The notes under the pieces are model-generated. The model did no database searches. It was not told the DNA's origin and saw only the letters and a list, made by a program, of their open reading frames with translations. Shown one piece after another: positions 46,266-55,119 of a stretch of DNA of 64,000 nucleotides (positions within the stretch are counted from its first letter, which is position 1; each line of letters opens with the position of its first letter). The position numbers and the translations under genes are program-made. This stretch comes from Streptomyces fildesensis (GTDB lineage Bacteria > Actinomycetota > Actinomycetes > Streptomycetales > Streptomycetaceae). The stretch spans positions 310,001-374,000 of the forward strand of contig NZ_JAAIKO010000002.1 of assembly GCF_016107395.1 (NCBI RefSeq). The letters run 5' to 3'.

Positions 46266-47480
46266 TTGAGAGCCTCCGCCTTCGTCTACCCGTGGGACGT
46301 CGTCGGTGACCCGGACGCCCCGCGCCGGATCGCCGACCTCGGCGTCCAGCAGGTCACGCTCGCCTCCGCCTACCACTCCACCCGTGCCCTGACCCCCCGC
46401 CATCCGCGGCAGCGCATCGTCACGGCCCGGCACGCGGCGGTGCTCTACCCGCCGGACCCCAAGCGCTGGAGCGGGCGCTCGCTGCGCCCGTACCCGCAGG
46501 CGTGGGTGCCGGCGACGGACGCCTACGGGGAGGCGGCGGCCGCCCTGTCGGCCGCCGGGCTGTCCGTCCACTCGTGGGTGGTGCTCGCGCACAACTCCCG
46601 GCTGGGCGAGGAGTTCCCGCGCACCTCGGTGCGCAACGCCTACGGCGACCGCTACCCGTGGGCGCCGTGCATCGCCCAGCCGGAAGTACGGGCCTACGCC
46701 GTCGATCTCGCGGTGGAGGCGGCGGTCCGGCCGGGGACCGACGGGACCGAACTGGAGTCCTGCGGCTGGTACGGCGTCGGCCATCTGCACGCGCACGACA
46801 AGATCGGCGGAGTGCCGCTGGGCGGGGCCGCCCAGTACCTGATGTCGCTGTGCTTCTGCCGTACCTGCCGGGACGGCTACGCGGGGCTCGGGCAGGACCC
46901 CGACACCCTGCAGAGCGCCGTGCGGACCGCGCTGGTGCCGGTGTGGTCCGGCGAGCGGGAGCCGGGGCCCGCCGACCGCGCGGCCGAGTGGGCCGAGGTC
47001 GAGAAGCTGCTCGGCGTGGACCTGGCCGGTGCGACGCTGTGCTGGCGCGCCATGGTGGCCCGCCACTTCCAGCGGGAGATGGTGTCCGCGGTACGCGCCG
47101 GGGCCGGCTCCGGCTTCCAGATCCTGCTGCACGCCGACCCCGGCCCGCACCGGACGGGCGCGAACGTCGGCGTCGACGCGGAGGACGTGCTCTCGCACGC
47201 CGACGGCCTGGTCCTGCCCTGCGCCGGCGGCGCGGCCGAACGGGCCGCCGTGCTGAGCCCGTTCGCGCGCCACCGGCGCCCGGACACCGTCCTCGCCGCC
47301 AATTTCCCCGTCGTGGCCGGCATGGGCGGCAGCCCGCGCACGCTGGCCGCCGACGTGGCCCACGCGGCGGGCCTCGGCGCCACCGAGGTACGGCTCTACC
47401 ACGCGGGCCTGGCATCCGACGCGGACCTCGAAGCGGTCCGCTCGGCCCTCGGCGCCCTGCGCTCCAGAACCGACTTGTAG
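46266..47480 (+). CDS. Uncharacterised protein, possible TIM-barrel glycosidase-like enzyme
   Basis: 404 residues, function not recognised. The TTG start follows GAGGAG (46256-46261). It begins ASAFVYPWDVVGDPDAPRRI; CIAQPEVRAYAVDLAVEAA, then TELESCGWYG (about 161-170) and the cysteine cluster LCFCRTCRDGY (Cys196, Cys198, Cys201) recall TIM-barrel glycosidase-like proteins that carry a C-x-C-x2-C element after a catalytic glutamate. His37, His172 and HAH at 175-177 could bind metal or sugar. There is no signal peptide, so it is cytoplasmic. It lies 65 nt behind kdgD on the same strand and is probably co-transcribed, hinting at a uronate-containing substrate. Confidence 0.7.
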   Translation: MRASAFVYPWDVVGDPDAPRRIADLGVQQVTLASAYHSTRALTPRHPRQRIVTARHAAVLYPPDPKRWSGRSLRPYPQAWVPATDAYGEAAAALSAAGLSVHSWVVLAHNSRLGEEFPRTSVRNAYGDRYPWAPCIAQPEVRAYAVDLAVEAAVRPGTDGTELESCGWYGVGHLHAHDKIGGVPLGGAAQYLMSLCFCRTCRDGYAGLGQDPDTLQSAVRTALVPVWSGEREPGPADRAAEWAEVEKLLGVDLAGATLCWRAMVARHFQREMVSAVRAGAGSGFQILLHADPGPHRTGANVGVDAEDVLSHADGLVLPCAGGAAERAAVLSPFARHRRPDTVLAANFPVVAGMGGSPRTLAADVAHAAGLGATEVRLYHAGLASDADLEAVRSALGALRSRTDL

Positions 47481-47541
47481 GGTTCGCGGCCGGCCTGTAG
47501 AACTGCCCTCACGTGCTGAAACAGCCTGTGGGGGGCCTAGC

Positions 47542-48789
47542 GTGACCACTGAACCACCCGCTTCCGGGGACGAGTCCGCCATACCGGACGACGTCTGGGA
47601 GAAATTCGTCCAGGACAGCGAACAGGACATCCGGGCGCAGGCTCCGAAGGAGCCGTCGGCACGCGCCCGGATGGTCACCGAACGGCTCCGGCGCGAGGCC
47701 GAGCTGGCCGAGCAGCAGCAGAAGAAGAACAAGCGGTGGGGGCGCGCACCGAAGGCGAAGCCGGGCGAGCCCGCCGGCTGGCGCACCGGCCCCGCCTGGC
47801 AGGACAGAGAAGGCCGGGCGACCCGGCGGCGGCTGCGCGGAGCGCTGGGTGTGCTGCTGACCGTCGGGGTCCTCCTGGCGGTGCTCAACCCGTCCACCGC
47901 GGTGGCCTGGCTGCACGGTGACTTCGGCAACGCCGCGGACTCCACCGATTCCACGGGCCACCGCTCGGACGGCTCCGGCCGGCCCACCGCCGGCCAGACC
48001 ACCCTCCCCCCGGAGACGGCGCCGCCCACCGCCGCCCCGTCCGTCGACCCCCTGGCGGACACCCCGACGCTCGCCGAGCCCTTCCGCGGCTCGCCGGCCG
48101 CCCAGTACGCGGACGGTGCCGCCGGAATCGTGCTGCCCACGGCCCGGCCGGTCGGCCGGATGACACGCAAGCAGGTGGAGTCCGCGCTGAGCAGGACCAA
48201 GGAGTTCCTGGTCGACACGAACCTCAACCCGGCGACGCTGCGCGGGGAGCGCCCGCAGCTCGCGATGGGCCTGGTCGACCCCCTGCAGACGGAGATCACC
48301 TCGCGCTGGGACGCCTCCTTCCGCAAGCCCGACAAGGAGCACGACCCGCTGCTGGTGGCCAGCCGGTTCAACCCGGCGGAGGTGAAGACGGTCGGCAGCG
48401 TGATCAAGACGCGCGGCCTGATCACCTTCAAGGAGGGCAGCTCCGGCTCGGTCACCGTGCACGCCGACGTCACCTTCGTCTATCCGGTGACCGCCGCCGG
48501 CGGCTCGACGGCCGTCTCCCGCACCATCGTGCGGCGGGTGCTGGACTTCGACGTCGCCGACCCCCGGATCGAGCAGGTGACCGCGGGCAGGCTCTGGGTG
48601 TCCGGGTACCGGCAGGACATCGGCAACACGGCCTGCGACATCTACGACGGCTTCCTGCACCCGAGCATCGGCCCGGACAAGAACGCCTCCGCCACCCCGG
48701 GCCCCTCCGCGTCCCAGATCGACCCGTACGACCGCAGCAGGCCCCTCGACGACGCGAAGAAGGACTGCGGCGAGGTCACCCGCGTCTGA
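47542..48789 (+). CDS. Conserved single-span membrane protein
   Basis: 415-residue protein of unknown function. A charged cytoplasmic N terminus (about 1-98, with an RERLRREAELAEQQQKKNKRW-like helix) is followed by one membrane helix (about 100-122), a Ser/Thr/Pro-rich linker, and an extracellular domain (about 180-415) containing DPLQTEITSRWDASF, ITFKEGSSGSVTVHADVTFVYPV and a C-terminal cysteine pair (NTACDIYDG, DDAKKDCGEV). GTG start at 47542 with GGGGGG upstream. It is convergent with the toxin-immunity operon; no link to toxin export is shown. Confidence 0.75.
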   Translation: MTTEPPASGDESAIPDDVWEKFVQDSEQDIRAQAPKEPSARARMVTERLRREAELAEQQQKKNKRWGRAPKAKPGEPAGWRTGPAWQDREGRATRRRLRGALGVLLTVGVLLAVLNPSTAVAWLHGDFGNAADSTDSTGHRSDGSGRPTAGQTTLPPETAPPTAAPSVDPLADTPTLAEPFRGSPAAQYADGAAGIVLPTARPVGRMTRKQVESALSRTKEFLVDTNLNPATLRGERPQLAMGLVDPLQTEITSRWDASFRKPDKEHDPLLVASRFNPAEVKTVGSVIKTRGLITFKEGSSGSVTVHADVTFVYPVTAAGGSTAVSRTIVRRVLDFDVADPRIEQVTAGRLWVSGYRQDIGNTACDIYDGFLHPSIGPDKNASATPGPSASQIDPYDRSRPLDDAKKDCGEVTRV

Positions 48790-48805
48790 CCCGCTCCCGC
48801 CCCGG

Positions 48806-49279
48806 TCATCCGGGACGCGCGACCAGCGGCGCGAAGCCGGCCAGTGACATCTCGAGATCCTGCCGGCCGGCGTCGTCCGCCGGCAGGAGGGGCAGCTGAA
48901 CGTCGGCGAACTCCTTCGCCGCCGCCCACACCGCGGTGACGACGGCCCGTACGTCGGACCGGTCGACCGGCGTCCCGGGGGCCCGGGTGGTGATCGTCCC
49001 GTCCTTCGTCAGGGAGAACTTCAACGAGAAGGACGAGTCGGCCGCGCCGAACGCATGGCCGCCGCGGCCGGCTTCGACGAGCGAGCGCAGACCGTCGAGA
49101 AGCAGGGAGACGGAAACGTGGATCATCATCGCCTGGTCCGGCGTACGGCCGCGCGATGAGTACGAACCCAGGTTCCCCGTCACCGCCATGTGCCCGAGGT
49201 CGAACCCGGAGGGCGGCGGCAGATCGTCGACGGAGAACGCGAATCGCACCGACGCGACGGAAGGCTGGGGCGAGTCCAC
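48806..49279 (-). CDS. Hypothetical protein, possible second immunity protein
   Basis: 157 residues, no recognised family. It contains VRFAFSVDDLPPPSGFDLGHMAVTGNLG and IHVSVSLLLDGLRSLVEAG, then an alternating beta-like SFSLKFSLTKDGTITTRA; no signal peptide or membrane helix. The GTG start has GAGG upstream. It is the third gene of an operon behind the RHS toxin, starting 12 nt after the 111-residue gene, the place where immunity genes usually lie. The function is inferred from position only. Confidence 0.6.
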   Translation of the reverse strand: MDSPQPSVASVRFAFSVDDLPPPSGFDLGHMAVTGNLGSYSSRGRTPDQAMMIHVSVSLLLDGLRSLVEAGRGGHAFGAADSSFSLKFSLTKDGTITTRAPGTPVDRSDVRAVVTAVWAAAKEFADVQLPLLPADDAGRQDLEMSLAGFAPLVARPG

Positions 49280-49291
49280 GCGGGTCCGACC

Positions 49292-49627
49292 TCAGTCGAT
49301 GACGGTGAACCAGCAGATGTCGCCCGAGTCGGGAAGTCCGGGCATGGCCCGGACCTCCGCGGCGATCCTGGCCAGTACCTCGGCCGGGTTCCCCTCCCAC
49401 GCGGCGAACGGGGTCTCGTCGGACGCTGTGAGATCCCCCGCTCGCGCACCCGCGCTCAGCAGGTCACCGACGATGCGGAGGGCCAGCTCCTGCTGCCGGT
49501 CCATCGTCGCCCCCCGGCCGAGCAGGCCGCCGACCGTCCCACTGATGACGGAGAAGCCCACCCAGTCGTCGTGGGCGTATCGGACGAGATAGTCCAGCTC
49601 GTTCGCGTACTGCTCTGCGGAGAACAT
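49292..49627 (-). CDS. Hypothetical protein, likely immunity protein for the RHS toxin
   Basis: 111-residue acidic cytoplasmic protein. It starts MFSAEQYANELDYLVRYAHDDWVGFSVISG and includes RQQELALRIVGDLLSAGARAGDL and a C-terminal GDICWFTVID. Its start is 11 nt after the RHS gene stop, the standard slot for a cognate immunity gene; size and acidity fit. No Pfam immunity family could be assigned from sequence by eye. Confidence 0.65.
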   Translation of the reverse strand: MFSAEQYANELDYLVRYAHDDWVGFSVISGTVGGLLGRGATMDRQQELALRIVGDLLSAGARAGDLTASDETPFAAWEGNPAEVLARIAAEVRAMPGLPDSGDICWFTVID

Positions 49628-49638
49628 CGTCCTCGGTC

Positions 49639-52600
49639 TCAGGGATGGGGGGCGTGGAAGCGCTTCATGTCGAGTTTATCCACGTCGTTGTAGTCGATCG
49701 TGGGCCCGCCCATCAGGCCCTTCTTCTGGGAGGCGCTGAAGGGCCGGTACGTCACCGTGGCCTTCGGATCGTCGGAGAGCCGCCACAACTCGATGTCTCC
49801 CTTGGGGGTCGTTTTGACCTCGGGGGGCCCGAGCTTCGCGTGCAGATCGGCCCGGACGTCCTGGAGTTTCTGCGCGTCGATGATCCTGACCCCGGTGGCG
49901 TCCTCGACGCCCAGCATGTTCCCGTGCTCGTCCACAGCGGTCGAGCGTGCCGCGTCGTGCCGGGCCTGGTCGGCGGCGTCCAGGCACTTCAGGCCCAGCG
50001 GGTCCGTCCAGGTGAACGGGTTGGGCACGTAGGCGTGGTGGTTCGGCGCGGCTTCCAGGCCCAGCGGGTCCGGGGACGCGAACCGGGCGGCCGCGGGATC
50101 GTAGTAGCGCTGGAAGTTGTAGTGCAGGCCCGTCTCGTCGTCCAGGTACTGCCCGGGGAAGCGCAGCGGGCAGTCCGCCGGTTGCGTGCTCCCGCCTCCG
50201 GGGACCGTGCCGCCCCAGAGGGTGGTCTGCAGGTGCCAGGCGATGTCGCCGTCAGGACCGACGAGTTCGGTGGGCGTGCCGGTGAGGTCGGTGACGATGG
50301 CGTAGAAGCGGCGGTCGACCTCGGCCTGGCCGGTGCTCTGGGAGACCGGACGGTGGGTGCCCGGAGCGTAGTCCCAGGTGGTGGCGGTCCCGTCCGCGGT
50401 GACCTGCTCGGCGAGCCGGGTGCCGTCCCATGTGAAGAGGGTTGTCCCGGCCACGCTGCCGTCCCCGGCCAGCCGCTCCTTCGCGGTACGCCGGCCGAGC
50501 GGGTCATAGCGGTAACGCCACGTGGTGTCGTCCGGGGTGACCACTTCCACCAGCCGGTCCTCGGAGTTCCACGTGTACGTCCAGGTGCGGGTCTGGCCGT
50601 TGAGCAGCCGGCGGGTGCTGCGTACCAGCCGGCCCTCGCCGTCGTGCTCGTGGAGCGTACGGCCCGCGTGCCGGAGCAGGGTGCCGGTGAACGTCCGCTC
50701 GCCTCCCTCGGCGCCGGCGCCGGGTGAGTCCGCCAGCGTGAGGTTGCCCACCGCGTCATAGGCGTACGACTCGGTCCAGTCCCGCCCGTGCACGCCGGTG
50801 ATCCGGCCCGCCGCGTCCAGGTCGAAACGCCGTATGCCGCTCACGCTGTCGGTGATTCCGGCGAGCAGTCCGTCCTCCCGGTAGGCGTACGACCGTTGCC
50901 GGACGATACGCGATTCGGGTCCTGTCGAGAGCAGTTGTCCGGTCAGCCGGGACAGCGGGTCCCACTGCTGGGAGAGTGTCGCGCTGCCGCCCAGGTGTCG
51001 TTCGGTCTCCCGGCCCGCGCCGTCGTAGGCGAAGGTGATCGTGGTGTCCTGGGCGGTGAGGGCGGCCGGACGGCCCACCCCGTCGTACTCCCAACGGGAG
51101 ACCGCGCCGGACGGTGCGCGCCGCTCGACGGTCCGGCCCGCACCGTCGTACGCGAGCGTCATGGTGCGGCCGTTCACGGTCTCGGCCAGAATCCTTCCGG
51201 CGGCGTCGCGTTCGATGACGACGTCGGCGTCCGCGTTGGACATGCCGGCGAGCTGCCCGTCCGGCGTGTAGGCGAAAGCGGTGACGGTTCCGTCGCCTGC
51301 CTGCTGCCGGACCGCACGGCCCAAGGTGTCGCGGGTGTAGGTGAGGCTCTCGCCCGAACCGTTGATCCTGGTCGCGAGACGGCCGGCGGCGTCGTGCTCA
51401 TAGCTCAGGGTGCGGCCGTTGAAGTCGGTCTCCGCGACGACGCGGCCCGCCGCGTCATAGGCATAGGTCCAGGTGCGGCCCAACGGATCGGTGACGGCCG
51501 TCAGCCGCCGCTCGGTGTCATGGGTGAAGTCGTAGGTCGTCCCGTCCGGAGCGGTACGCGACCGCGGCAGATCGAACGCGGTCCACGACCGGCGGGTGGT
51601 GCGACCGGTCTGGTCCGTGTGTTCGACCAGATTGCCTTCGGCGTCCCAGGTCCAGACCTCGCTCGCGCCGTCCGCACCCGTGTAGCGGGCGAGCCTCCCC
51701 TCGGCGGTCCAGTGGTAACTCGCGCCATGACCCAGCGGATCGGTCACCCGGAGGACGCGTCCGAACGGATCGCGCACGCTCCTCCGGGTGCTGCCGAGGG
51801 CATCGGTCACCGCGACGGGCAGCCCGGCGGGGTCGTTCTCCACCAGCTGGGTGTGGCCGAGCGGACCCGTGATCGAGGTGCGGTGACCCCGCTCGTCGTA
51901 GGTGAAGCGGGTCTCGGCGCCGGTGGGGTCCACGATGGCGACGGGGTTGCCCCGCTCGTCGTAGGCGCGCGTCCACCGGGCGCCGCCCGGTTCCACGACC
52001 TCGATGGGCAGTCCCATCCCGTTGTAACGGGCCCGGGCGGCGGAACCATCCGGACGCAGGACCGTGGTCAGGTTGCCGTCCGCGTCGTAGGTGTAGCGGA
52101 CGGTACGGCCCAGCGGATCGGTGCGCGACAGCAACCGGTCCCGCCGGTCCCACTGGGAGAGCGTCGTATGACCGAGTTCGTCGGTCACGGCCACGACCTG
52201 GTAGGCCTCGTCCATGCGGTAGGTCTTGCTGTGTCCGTGGGAGTCGGTCACCACCGTGGTCCGGTTCTCGTCGTCGTAGGAGAACACGGCGTCGAGGATG
52301 CCGCCCGATCCGGCGGTGGCTGTGCAGCGTCCTTCGGTGTCGTAGGTGTAGCGGTACCAGAAGCCGTTGCGGTCCTCCCAGCCGGTGATGCGCCGTTCCG
52401 CGTCGTATTCGAGCGTGAACGGCGTCGGGGAGGAGTTGTAGATCCGCGTGAGGTTGCCGGCGGTGTCATAGCCGAACCGCTGCAGGACCGGGCGGTCCTC
52501 GTGGCTGAGGAGGCGCAGCGCGGTGATCCGCTGGTCCTCGGTCTCGATACCTATCCGGTAACCGCCGCTGTGCCGTACTTCGGCGGGGACACCGTCGTCG

Positions 52601-54108
52601 GTGTACGTGATCTCGATGCGGACGCCGTTGCGGTCGGTGATCGCGGCCAGTGGAAGGCGGGCCGACTCGCCCGCGGCGGGTGGCTGTTCGAGGACGAAGT
52701 GTGATGTGCGCCCGGTGGCGGGGTCGGTGACGGACATGCTGCCGCCCGCCGTGCCGTCCCAGGCCAGCGGCCGGGTCGTCCCCACGACCGGCAGTACCGG
52801 CAGGCCGGGCTGGGGTCGCGGGTAGCACAGGCTCATGCCGTCGGCGGTCCGGAACACCACACCCTGGTCGTCGACCTCCAGGTGCTGGTCCAGGGTCGAC
52901 GCCCAGGACGGGCCGAACCAGCGTCCGGCGCGGTAGGACGACACATGTGTCCGTTCCAGGACCAGCGGTAGGGCGCCCGGCAGATGGACATCGGTCTGGG
53001 GCATGATCATTTCGCCCGAGGCCACGTCTATCGGGTCCTTCTCGCAGACGCGCTCGCTCAGTTCCTTCGCGTCCTTGCGCAGAGCGGGCAGTCCCTTGCG
53101 CAGGGCACCGGCGACGTCCCCGAGGTGGCTGCCCATGCCCTTCATCAGCTTGGGCAGGTTCTTGGCCATCTTGAGCAGGCCGCCGGCGGTGGTGAGGCCC
53201 TTGAACATGGGGATGCAGTCGAGCGCGGCGAAGGCCACGTCCCACAGCGATGCTTTGCCTTGCGCGTATTTGATGAGCGTGTCGGCAAGGACGACCAGCG
53301 CCGCGGCGAGCACGATCCAGGCCAGCGGTCCGCCGATGATCATCACGATGATGCCGAGGACCGCGACGATGACCTTGCAGACGGCGACGATGTCGTCCCA
53401 GTGGTCGGCGACCCAGTCGACCGCCTTTTCCCACCAGTGCTTGTTCTTGATCCCCGCGTCCGACGCCTCATGCAGGGCGTGTTCGGCGGTCGAGGCGGCG
53501 GTGTCCCGCAAGTGGGCGGCCTGCGCGGCCAACTCCTTTGCCGCGTCGAGGCGCTGCTGCGCGTCGTGGACGGCGGTGTTCGCGGACTTCTGCGCGTTCG
53601 AGGCGTCCAGCGCGTTGCGGGTGGCGGTACGGACCTCGTCCGCGGACGGCGGTTCCACGCCCGGCTTCGGATCGGCCTGGTACTCCTTGGACTTGTCGCC
53701 CGCCCGCTTCACCCAGTCGTTGGCGTTCGTCTGGGTGGTCTTGGCCGCGTCCAGGTCCTGGCGGGCCGTACGACCCTGCGCCAGCGCCCGGTCGGCGTCG
53801 GCCTGCGCCGTCTCCAGCTTCGGCCAGTACGTCTCCAGCGCCCCCGACGCCAGCCGGTAGGACTTCTCCAACTTGCCCAGCTCGCCCGGCAGATCCCCGA
53901 ACTGCTCCCGGTACGCGTCCGCCGCCAGCCCGGCCCAGTCCTGCACGGCGTTGTTGCCGCTCAGCCCGCGCACCGAGCGCAGCGCCGAGGACACGTCGTC
54001 GGCGAAGTCGCCCAGTTTGCGGGCGAGTTCCTTCACCTCGTACGGGTCCCCGGGGACCGGATCCCGGTCCAGGTCCAGCACATGCCAATCCGTCGGACGA
54101 TTCGCCAC
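49639..54108 (-). CDS. RHS-repeat polymorphic toxin with WXG-like N terminus
   Basis: 1,489-residue toxin carrier. The GTG at 54108 follows GGGGGAA. Order: a WXG100/LXG-like helical head with WAG at residues 58-60 and a long coiled region to about 215, suggesting type VII secretion; a hydrophobic segment (about 241-278); a DUF6531-like module (EKDPIDVASGEMIMP, about 356); some 20 RHS/YD repeats (YTYDADGNL, FTYDERGHRT, YAYDAAGRVV); and the core RFPGQYLDDETGLHYNFQRYYD...SPDPLGL. The last 116 residues (1374-1489) form the variable toxin tip, with YRPFSASQKKGLMGGPTIDY and DKLDMKRFH, of no class I recognise. Two small genes follow as probable immunity genes. Confidence 0.88.
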   Translation of the reverse strand: MANRPTDWHVLDLDRDPVPGDPYEVKELARKLGDFADDVSSALRSVRGLSGNNAVQDWAGLAADAYREQFGDLPGELGKLEKSYRLASGALETYWPKLETAQADADRALAQGRTARQDLDAAKTTQTNANDWVKRAGDKSKEYQADPKPGVEPPSADEVRTATRNALDASNAQKSANTAVHDAQQRLDAAKELAAQAAHLRDTAASTAEHALHEASDAGIKNKHWWEKAVDWVADHWDDIVAVCKVIVAVLGIIVMIIGGPLAWIVLAAALVVLADTLIKYAQGKASLWDVAFAALDCIPMFKGLTTAGGLLKMAKNLPKLMKGMGSHLGDVAGALRKGLPALRKDAKELSERVCEKDPIDVASGEMIMPQTDVHLPGALPLVLERTHVSSYRAGRWFGPSWASTLDQHLEVDDQGVVFRTADGMSLCYPRPQPGLPVLPVVGTTRPLAWDGTAGGSMSVTDPATGRTSHFVLEQPPAAGESARLPLAAITDRNGVRIEITYTDDGVPAEVRHSGGYRIGIETEDQRITALRLLSHEDRPVLQRFGYDTAGNLTRIYNSSPTPFTLEYDAERRITGWEDRNGFWYRYTYDTEGRCTATAGSGGILDAVFSYDDENRTTVVTDSHGHSKTYRMDEAYQVVAVTDELGHTTLSQWDRRDRLLSRTDPLGRTVRYTYDADGNLTTVLRPDGSAARARYNGMGLPIEVVEPGGARWTRAYDERGNPVAIVDPTGAETRFTYDERGHRTSITGPLGHTQLVENDPAGLPVAVTDALGSTRRSVRDPFGRVLRVTDPLGHGASYHWTAEGRLARYTGADGASEVWTWDAEGNLVEHTDQTGRTTRRSWTAFDLPRSRTAPDGTTYDFTHDTERRLTAVTDPLGRTWTYAYDAAGRVVAETDFNGRTLSYEHDAAGRLATRINGSGESLTYTRDTLGRAVRQQAGDGTVTAFAYTPDGQLAGMSNADADVVIERDAAGRILAETVNGRTMTLAYDGAGRTVERRAPSGAVSRWEYDGVGRPAALTAQDTTITFAYDGAGRETERHLGGSATLSQQWDPLSRLTGQLLSTGPESRIVRQRSYAYREDGLLAGITDSVSGIRRFDLDAAGRITGVHGRDWTESYAYDAVGNLTLADSPGAGAEGGERTFTGTLLRHAGRTLHEHDGEGRLVRSTRRLLNGQTRTWTYTWNSEDRLVEVVTPDDTTWRYRYDPLGRRTAKERLAGDGSVAGTTLFTWDGTRLAEQVTADGTATTWDYAPGTHRPVSQSTGQAEVDRRFYAIVTDLTGTPTELVGPDGDIAWHLQTTLWGGTVPGGGSTQPADCPLRFPGQYLDDETGLHYNFQRYYDPAAARFASPDPLGLEAAPNHHAYVPNPFTWTDPLGLKCLDAADQARHDAARSTAVDEHGNMLGVEDATGVRIIDAQKLQDVRADLHAKLGPPEVKTTPKGDIELWRLSDDPKATVTYRPFSASQKKGLMGGPTIDYNDVDKLDMKRFHAPHP

Positions 54109-54213
54109 GTTGTTCCCCCGTGTGTGATCAACTCCGCGTCGATTCTTGCATTCCGGGAGCGGGGGCAACGAGGTGAGGGGCAGGTCGTCGACGTTCTGTG
54201 ACGATGCGAAAGG

Positions 54214-54984
54214 TCACAGCCGGCGGGTGGCCAGGGTCAGGCGGTCCCGGGCGTCGAAGAGGGTGTCCTTGATCATCTGTTCGTGGGCGGGGGTGAGCCG
54301 GGCCACGGGGACGGAGCAGCTGACCGCGTCGCGGGCCGGGGTGCGGTACGGGATGGCGATGCCGAAGCAGCGCAGGCCGAGGGTGTTCTCCTCGCGGTCG
54401 ACGGCGAAGCCCTGCTCCCGGATGACCGCGAGTTCCTCGATGAGCTTCTCGCGGTCGGTGTGGGTGTGCTCGGTGAGGGGTTCGAGGGTCTCGGGGAGCA
54501 GTTTGCGGACCTGCTCGTCGGTGTACGTGGCGAGCAGCGCCTTGCCGAGCGAGGTGGAGTGCGCCGGGAGGCGGCGGCCGACCCGGGTGAAGGGCCGCAG
54601 GTAGTGCTGGGACTGGCGGGTCGCGAGATAGACGACGCTGGTGCCGTCCAGCCGGGCGAGGTGGATGGTTTCGCTGGTGTCGTCGGAGAGCCGGTCGAGG
54701 GTGGGGCGGGCCGCGGCGACGACCTCGTCACCGTCGATGTACGAGGTGCCGACGAGCAGCGCCCGGACACCGATCCCGTAACGCGTTCCGGTGGCATCGG
54801 TTTCGATCCAGCCGAGCTCGACTAGGGTGCGGAGCAGCATGTAGAGGCTGGACTTGGGGTAGCCGACGGATTCCTGTACGGCCGCGAGGCTGTGCATTCC
54901 GGGTCGTCCCGCGAAGAATTCCAGCAGTTCGACCGTGCGGACCGCGGACTTGACCTGAGAACCGCCACCGTCGCCAGCAGACAT
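54214..54984 (-). CDS. IclR-family transcriptional regulator
   Basis: 256 residues. An N-terminal winged helix (about 10-75: VKSAVRTVELLEFFAGRPGMHSLAAV, GYPKSSLYMLLRTL) precedes an IclR effector domain (LPAHSTSLGKALLAT, GFAVDREENTLGLRCFGIAIPY with the conserved late Cys). It is divergent from an aldehyde dehydrogenase gene and probably controls it through the inverted repeat at 55062-55081. The effector is presumably a small carboxylate from sugar-acid or hydroxyproline metabolism. Confidence 0.9.
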   Translation of the reverse strand: MSAGDGGGSQVKSAVRTVELLEFFAGRPGMHSLAAVQESVGYPKSSLYMLLRTLVELGWIETDATGTRYGIGVRALLVGTSYIDGDEVVAAARPTLDRLSDDTSETIHLARLDGTSVVYLATRQSQHYLRPFTRVGRRLPAHSTSLGKALLATYTDEQVRKLLPETLEPLTEHTHTDREKLIEELAVIREQGFAVDREENTLGLRCFGIAIPYRTPARDAVSCSVPVARLTPAHEQMIKDTLFDARDRLTLATRRL

Positions 54985-55061
54985 CGTCCTGACCCCTCTT
55001 GTTCGGCCCCGGATCCTGCAAGTAGGCTCCGGAATGGTTCAAAGATTCATAAGTGAAGACG

Positions 55062-55081
55062 CTGTTCAGCATATCGAACAG
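55062..55081. promoter_or_regulatory. Candidate IclR operator
   Basis: CTGTTC-N8-GAACAG is a perfect inverted repeat in the IclR/aldehyde dehydrogenase gap, 38 nt before the dehydrogenase start. GGTTCAAAGATTCAT (about 55036-55050) is a looser second copy. Confidence 0.5.
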
Positions 55082-55119
55082 TGGCTGATCCGCATGAGGC
55101 AAATCTGGAGGTTCCCCCG

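Noticed and set aside
49639..54108. RHS gene as a mobile element or prophage part
   Set aside because: No transposase, integrase, attachment repeats or tRNA border were found, and flanking genes follow the usual streptomycete order.
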